A stretch of 64,000 nucleotides of DNA. Source: an uncultured Desulfatitalea sp. (lineage in GTDB: Bacteria > Desulfobacterota > Desulfobacteria > Desulfobacterales > Desulfosarcinaceae). The stretch's first letter is position 1. Each line of letters opens with the position of its first letter. Where the stretch lies: contig CALMNL010000004.1 of NCBI GenBank assembly GCA_937868765.1, forward strand, positions 1,252,749-1,316,748, written 5' to 3'. This document shows, piece after piece, positions 59,915 to 64,000 of the stretch. The notes beneath the pieces were generated by a model. The model was given only the letters and a program-made list of their open reading frames with translations. It made no database searches and was not told the origin of the DNA. Position numbers and translations under genes: made by a program.

Positions 59915-60631
59915 CTAGGCGCCGCCGAACAGATCGAGCATGCGCCGCCGCACCAGATCCGCCAAGGCCGCCGTCTCCATCTTCTTCAGCCGGGCAGGGG
60001 GCAGGGGGGGCCCGAAGCGCAGCGCCATGCGGCCGGGCCGGACGAAGAGGCGACCTTTTTGCAGGATCTGGAAGGCGCCGGTCATGACCACCGGCACCAC
60101 CTGCGCCTGGGCGCGCCGGGCCAAGCGGAAGGCGCCCCTTTTAAACGGTTGAAACCGGCCGTCCAGGGTGCGGCCGCCTTCGGGCAGGATCAGGACCGAC
60201 GTCCCCCCGGCCAGCGCCTGCTCGGCCGTCTTGAGGCTGCGCAAGGCCTCCCGGCCCCTGGTCTGGCTGATGGGGATCATGCCCAGGCGCCGGATGATCC
60301 GGCCGTAGAAAAACCAGTCGAAGTGCTCGTCCAGCTCCACGCCCCGGAAAAACACGGGGATGTATCCGTAGAAGACAAAGACATCGAAGAGATTGACGTG
60401 GTTGCCCACGAAGAGATAGGGGCGGCCGGGATGCAGATATTCCCGGCCCGTTACCGTGACGCGCACCCCCAGGGCCCTGAGGATCATTCGGCAGCTCCAA
60501 CTGGTGAAGGCGTGAAAGCGCCGGGGCGGCGCCAGGAAGCTCAGCACCACCACCATGCCGCCCAGGGGGACGAACGCACACACGCCGGCGGCCCAGGCCA
60601 CCGCCGAGCGCAGCAGGGCAAACGCTTTCAT
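59915..60631 (-). CDS. PlsC-family lysophospholipid acyltransferase
   Basis: 238 residues. The HX4D-type site is NHVNLFD, and LPEGGRTLDGRF is the acceptor motif. An N-terminal hydrophobic helix suggests membrane association. It transfers an acyl chain to a lyso-phospholipid or similar hydroxyl acceptor. It overlaps the PIG-L gene by 4 bases and is last in the cysS-like operon. Confidence 0.9.
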   Translation of the reverse strand: MKAFALLRSAVAWAAGVCAFVPLGGMVVVLSFLAPPRRFHAFTSWSCRMILRALGVRVTVTGREYLHPGRPYLFVGNHVNLFDVFVFYGYIPVFFRGVELDEHFDWFFYGRIIRRLGMIPISQTRGREALRSLKTAEQALAGGTSVLILPEGGRTLDGRFQPFKRGAFRLARRAQAQVVPVVMTGAFQILQKGRLFVRPGRMALRFGPPLPPARLKKMETAALADLVRRRMLDLFGGA

Positions 60632-61323
60632 CCCGGCATCATCTCCCGGTGAAACGCCTCGGCCAGCTCGTAGCCGCTCTTACCGGCCAGCTTCTGGTAG
60701 CGCAAACGCAGCCAGGCCTCCAGATCCTCGGCTTTGAGTTCGCGCATCTGGCTGGCGTGGCACTTGAGGGCCGCCAGCTTCCGTTCGAAGGTGTCGCTGA
60801 TGTCGCTGTAGTAGTTGATATCCTCGGCACCGAAGAAGAGCAGCTCCTTGACCTTGTGGGGTTCGTAGCCCTGCGCCAGCAGATCGGGATAGGCGGCGTG
60901 GTCCCGGGCAAAGGGAAAAGTGGCGTCCAGCACCACCTGGCCCACGATGCGGTGGTCCCGGTGCCAGACGTAGCGGCGGTAGGGATCGGTGGTGACCACC
61001 GTGTGGGGCCGGAAGGTGCGGATCACCTGCACCAGGAGTTTGCGAAAGGCGGGCGTATCTTCCAGGCCCTGATCGGGATAGCGCAGGAACATGACCTCGC
61101 GCACGCCCAGCAGATCCGCGGCCGCCTGCTGCTCGGCTTCGCGCAGGCGCGCCAGCTCTTCGGGCCGCACGTTGCGGTCGCTGGTGCCTTTTTCGCCGCT
61201 GGTGCACACGGCATAAGCCACGGAACGGCCCTCGCGGATCCAGCGCAGCACGGTGCCGGCGCAGCCGTATTCGGCGTCGTCGGGATGGGCGATGATGACC
61301 AGAATATCAACGGGTGCTTTCAC
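60628..61323 (-). CDS. PIG-L (LmbE-like) deacetylase
   Basis: 231 residues. Zinc motif IIAHPDDAEYGCAGT at the N-terminus and HRDHR about 120 residues later. The family removes an N-acetyl group from GlcNAc-containing substrates, as MshB and BshB do in thiol synthesis. It overlaps the glycosyltransferase by 17 bases and PlsC by 4. Confidence 0.9.
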   Translation of the reverse strand: MKAPVDILVIIAHPDDAEYGCAGTVLRWIREGRSVAYAVCTSGEKGTSDRNVRPEELARLREAEQQAAADLLGVREVMFLRYPDQGLEDTPAFRKLLVQVIRTFRPHTVVTTDPYRRYVWHRDHRIVGQVVLDATFPFARDHAAYPDLLAQGYEPHKVKELLFFGAEDINYYSDISDTFERKLAALKCHASQMRELKAEDLEAWLRLRYQKLAGKSGYELAEAFHREMMPG

Positions 61324-62509
61324 GGTTCATTTCTCCTTGGTAGATCTTTTCGATTTCAGCGGTAATGGCGCGCCAGTCGTAATCCGCCACGCTGCTGCGG
61401 ATGTGCGCTTCTTCTACGGGCGAACGGCGCATCCGCAGCAGACGCGCGAGGCCCCGGGCAATGTCCTCGGGCGCCGGGCCTTCCAGGAGAACGCCGTTGT
61501 GCCCCTCCCGGATCACGTCGGGCACCACGCCCACGGCCGTGGCGGCCACGGGGGTGCCGCAGGCCAGCGCCTCCAGCACCACCAGCCCGAAGCTTTCGTA
61601 GTAGGAGGGCAGGGCCAGCAGATCGGCCGCGCTGTAGTAAAACGGCAGTTCGGCCTGGTCGATGGGGCCCGCAAAGTGCACGGCGTCGGCGATGCCCAGG
61701 GTCCGGGTCAGGTGGATCAACGCCGACGGTCCCCGGGGATCGTCTCCGCCGATGACCCGCAGGCCCAGGCGCGGCCGCTGCGGCCGCAGCAGGGCCACGG
61801 CCCGGATCAAATTCGCCAGCCCCTTGAGGGGCACCAGGCGGCCCACGAAGAGCACCATCTCTTCTTCGGCGGGCAGGCCCAGCCGATCCCGGCCGACCTC
61901 GCGCCCCCGGGGCTGGAAAAGGGCCAGGTCCACGCCGCAGGGCACTGTGTGGATCTTCTCCCGGGGCACGGCATACAACCCGGTCAGATGGGCCAGCTCG
62001 GCCCGGGAGGGCACCACGATGCCGTCGGCGGCCGCGGCCAGCCGTCGCTCTGCGGCCACGCGCAGGGCGCTTTCGTTCTCCCCCGAGCCGGGGGTGTTCT
62101 TGGCCGCGCCCAGGGTGTGGAACATCACCAGATGCGGCCGCCGCCACCGGTCACGGGCCAGCGCACCCACCGCGGCCGAGATCCAGTAGTGGCTGTGGAT
62201 CAGGTCGTAGCGCAGGCCGTTTTCAGCACGAAAGGCCTCCAGGGCGGCGAAGATCTCGGCCACGTGACCGGGCAGGCGCTCCTTGGCCATCCCGGACAGG
62301 GCGCCGCGGCCGATATGAACTAGGCGTACGCGGGGCGCCAGCGCCTGGGGCGGCGCCGGCGGGCCGGCGCAGGTGAAGACGTCCACCCGGTGCCCGGCCG
62401 CTCCCAGCCAGCGGGAGAGGTGGCGCAGGTAAACACTCATGCCGCCCGTGTCGCGGGTTCCCAGGGCCCCCAGGGGGCTGGCGTGGATGCTGAGCATGGC
62501 GATCTGCAC
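61307..62509 (-). CDS. GT4 glycosyltransferase, MshA-like
   Basis: 400 residues of GT-B fold, GT4 family. The N-terminus reads LSIHASPLGALGTRDTGGMS, which closely follows the MshA/sucrose-synthase pattern. DLIHSHYWISA, VPCGVDLALF, FVGRLVPLKG and the C-terminal SYYESFGLVVLEALACG (nucleotide-sugar site) are typical. MshA joins GlcNAc to inositol phosphate. The acceptor here is unknown. It overlaps the deacetylase gene. Confidence 0.87.
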   Translation of the reverse strand: MQIAMLSIHASPLGALGTRDTGGMSVYLRHLSRWLGAAGHRVDVFTCAGPPAPPQALAPRVRLVHIGRGALSGMAKERLPGHVAEIFAALEAFRAENGLRYDLIHSHYWISAAVGALARDRWRRPHLVMFHTLGAAKNTPGSGENESALRVAAERRLAAAADGIVVPSRAELAHLTGLYAVPREKIHTVPCGVDLALFQPRGREVGRDRLGLPAEEEMVLFVGRLVPLKGLANLIRAVALLRPQRPRLGLRVIGGDDPRGPSALIHLTRTLGIADAVHFAGPIDQAELPFYYSAADLLALPSYYESFGLVVLEALACGTPVAATAVGVVPDVIREGHNGVLLEGPAPEDIARGLARLLRMRRSPVEEAHIRSSVADYDWRAITAEIEKIYQGEMNRESTR

Positions 62510-62527
62510 GGCGGTTCCCCCATGGCC

Positions 62528-63499
62528 TCAGAGGGTGAAGCGGCAGCGGTGCAGCGGCAGCTCCCGGCCGCCGATGCGGCGCTTGTAAATTTCGGCGCCC
62601 TTGAGAAAGTCGTATTGCCGGCAGCCGCCGGCCACGGCATCCCGGATGCTGAACACCTTGCTGAGGATCCCGACGCTCAACGGTTCATACCGTTCTTCAT
62701 AGCCGCTGTTATATAGGTAACGTACCCCGTCGTAATCGAAGCACAAGACGCCGGCCGCCGGTTCGCCGGCCACCTGCAGGAACATGAGCCGCAGCAGGCC
62801 GCGGTGCGCCAGCACGTTGATCAGCGCGCGGAAATAGCCCACCATGGTGTCGTTCATGAAATCGGCCTTGTCCGCGCGGTTGCGGCGGAAAAGGCGCACG
62901 AAGAGGTCGGCCCCCGCCTCTGGATCGGCCAGGGGGCCATAGGTGAAGTCGCTCTGGTTTTCCAGCCGGCGCACCTTGCGGCGCACCTCGTGGCGCTGTT
63001 TGCCGTCCAGCTGACCGAGATAGCCTTCCCAATCGGCGGGCAGGGGGGTCTCGAAGGTGACCTCGTCGGGCCCCAGGCCGGCCTCCCATGCGGGAAGGGC
63101 CCGCCGGCGCAGGGCGCCGATCATCTGGCTGTCGGGCCGCAGGGTGCGCAGGTCCATTTCTCGTATGCCCAGCCCGGCCAGATGATCCAGGAGCGCATCG
63201 AGCACCTGAACCTCGCAGCCCGGCACGCACACCAGGTCCTGGTAGTCGCACACCTCGTGGGTGCCCAGGAAGTGGGCCGTGGCGCCTTTCAGCGCCAGGG
63301 GTGCAAAACCGATCAGCCGCCCGTCGGCTTTGACGGCCACGATGTGCGGTTCGCCCGGCGCGCCCAGGTGGCGGAAGACCGTCTCCAGCCAGAAGGGGGT
63401 CACGAACGGAGAGGACCAGTGCAGGCCGTCGTTCGAAGCGGGCCAATGGGCGGCGAAGGTTTCGAAACTTTCGATCTGGATGGATGTGGTGGTCAGCAA
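62528..63499 (-). CDS. FemAB/GNAT-like transferase (acetyltransferase-6 type)
   Basis: 323 residues with two related acyltransferase-like halves. Motif-like parts: IVAVKADGRLIGFAPLAL, KQRHEVRRKVRRLE, GEPAAGVLCFDYDGVRYLYNSGYEERYEPLSVG and CRQYDFLKGAEIYKRR. These match the CelD/BcsL or FemAB-like group, which transfer acyl or aminoacyl groups. It lies between the CysRS-type gene and the glycosyltransferase, 18 bases from the latter. Confidence 0.8.
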   Translation of the reverse strand: MLTTTSIQIESFETFAAHWPASNDGLHWSSPFVTPFWLETVFRHLGAPGEPHIVAVKADGRLIGFAPLALKGATAHFLGTHEVCDYQDLVCVPGCEVQVLDALLDHLAGLGIREMDLRTLRPDSQMIGALRRRALPAWEAGLGPDEVTFETPLPADWEGYLGQLDGKQRHEVRRKVRRLENQSDFTYGPLADPEAGADLFVRLFRRNRADKADFMNDTMVGYFRALINVLAHRGLLRLMFLQVAGEPAAGVLCFDYDGVRYLYNSGYEERYEPLSVGILSKVFSIRDAVAGGCRQYDFLKGAEIYKRRIGGRELPLHRCRFTL

Positions 63500-63527
63500 C
63501 CGTTCTCCCTATGTCTTTCCGGCGTCA

Positions 63528-64000
63528 TCATCGGTTTTCGTCCAGGTGCCAGCGGGCCCCTTCGGGCGCGTCCTCCACTATCACTCCGGCTTGCGTCAGA
63601 CAATCCCGAATGGCATCGGCCGCAGCCCAGGCATTTTGGGCGCGGTAGGCGTCACGCCGCTCGAGCAGGGCCGTGACCAGGGGTTCCAGGGTCTTGCGGT
63701 TGCGGGCCAGCCGCTCGGCCAACCGGGTGCCGAAGAGCAGCAGGGTCTGGCGCAGCACCTCCCGGGCCGCGCCCAGGCCGTTGCGTTCCTGGAGCGCCTC
63801 GGCCTGGGCATGGATGTGCGCCTCCAGGGCCAGCAGGCACTGGACTGCCGGACCCACCTGGTCGAGGTCCAGCAGCGCCTGCACCTCTTCCGCGAGGGAC
63901 TCCACGGGCGGCCACACCGGGTCTGCGGCCGTCGGCGGGGGCGCTCCCTCCGATGCCGCGGGCGGTGCGTCGGTGGACGGAAAAACCCCTGTTTTTTCCC
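63528..64000 (-). CDS. cysS: Cysteinyl-tRNA-synthetase-type C-terminal region (partial)
   Basis: Open to the right edge, so the catalytic part is beyond the window. About 157 residues are visible. A Pro/Ala-rich linker precedes a helical domain ending LLERRDAYRAQNAWAAADAIR...GVIVEDAPEGARWHL, which is the characteristic CysRS anticodon-end pattern (…ADxIRxxL…GxxLEDTxxGTxW). It may be cysS itself or a CysRS paralogue (MshC-like) of the operon that follows. It heads the operon. Confidence 0.75.
   Translation of the reverse strand, partial: EKTGVFPSTDAPPAASEGAPPPTAADPVWPPVESLAEEVQALLDLDQVGPAVQCLLALEAHIHAQAEALQERNGLGAAREVLRQTLLLFGTRLAERLARNRKTLEPLVTALLERRDAYRAQNAWAAADAIRDCLTQAGVIVEDAPEGARWHLDENR

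Overview
The window looks like chromosomal DNA of an anaerobic deltaproteobacterium (Desulfobacterota, probably a Desulfosarcina/Desulfatitalea-type sulfate reducer). This is an inference. It rests on GC-rich codon use, many sigma-54 activators and PAS-rich histidine kinases, two long fatty-acid-type acyl-CoA dehydrogenases, a DksA-type zinc-finger protein, and hemA next to a siroheme-type dehydrogenase. I see no rRNA, tRNA, CRISPR array or insertion sequence. No gene-free stretch exceeds about 285 bases.

Left part (1-14373). A membrane histidine kinase and a sigma-54 response regulator open the window. A probable catabolic locus of unknown substrate follows: MFS transporter, TetR regulator, FGGY sugar kinase, class III aminotransferase-like enzyme and a RuBisCO-like protein on the plus strand, a bidirectional terminator, then a divergent pair of an outer-membrane channel (minus) and a class II aldolase (plus). 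Two near-identical 15-bp palindromes, one before the transporter and one inside the channel promoter, tie both halves together as a likely TetR regulon. A zinc-ribbon protein, an ABC1/UbiB-type kinase and a small His/Pro-rich exported protein complete this part.

14485-21773. A sigma-54 activator precedes a six-gene operon: histidine kinase, TPR response regulator, two TrkA proteins, TrkH, and a hypothetical protein. A nearly perfect -24/-12 promoter with an upstream palindrome shows how the activator probably drives this potassium-uptake operon.

21940-33616 (minus strand). The first block is DksA-like, PHP phosphoesterase, RNase III and an Elp3-like radical SAM protein. The second is ClpB, DHH phosphoesterase, MBL hydrolase, siroheme-type dehydrogenase, CcsA/HemX, HemA and FabD. 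These are mainly housekeeping, heme and cytochrome functions.

33900-44090. An FHA protein is paired with a membrane Ser/Thr kinase. Then come a YcgN-type Cys-cluster protein, a ChaN lipoprotein, a small membrane-anchored protein, a J-domain protein, a PGPGW membrane protein and two large acyl-CoA dehydrogenases.

44374-51696. This part holds a DUF169 protein, a c-type cytochrome translationally coupled to a LysR regulator, a divergent C_GCAxxG-type redox protein, an MFS transporter, a PIN/Phd toxin-antitoxin pair with a perfect operator palindrome, an alpha/beta hydrolase, an enoyl-CoA hydratase and an L,D-transpeptidase.

51812-64000. Two hybrid PAS kinases flank a VCBS-repeat lipoprotein, a histidine phosphatase and an amphi-Trp protein. 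The window ends in a compact minus-strand operon: a CysRS-type C-terminus (running off the end), a FemAB/GNAT-like transferase, an MshA-like glycosyltransferase, a PIG-L deacetylase and a PlsC acyltransferase. Its enzyme classes resemble those of mycothiol/bacillithiol synthesis.
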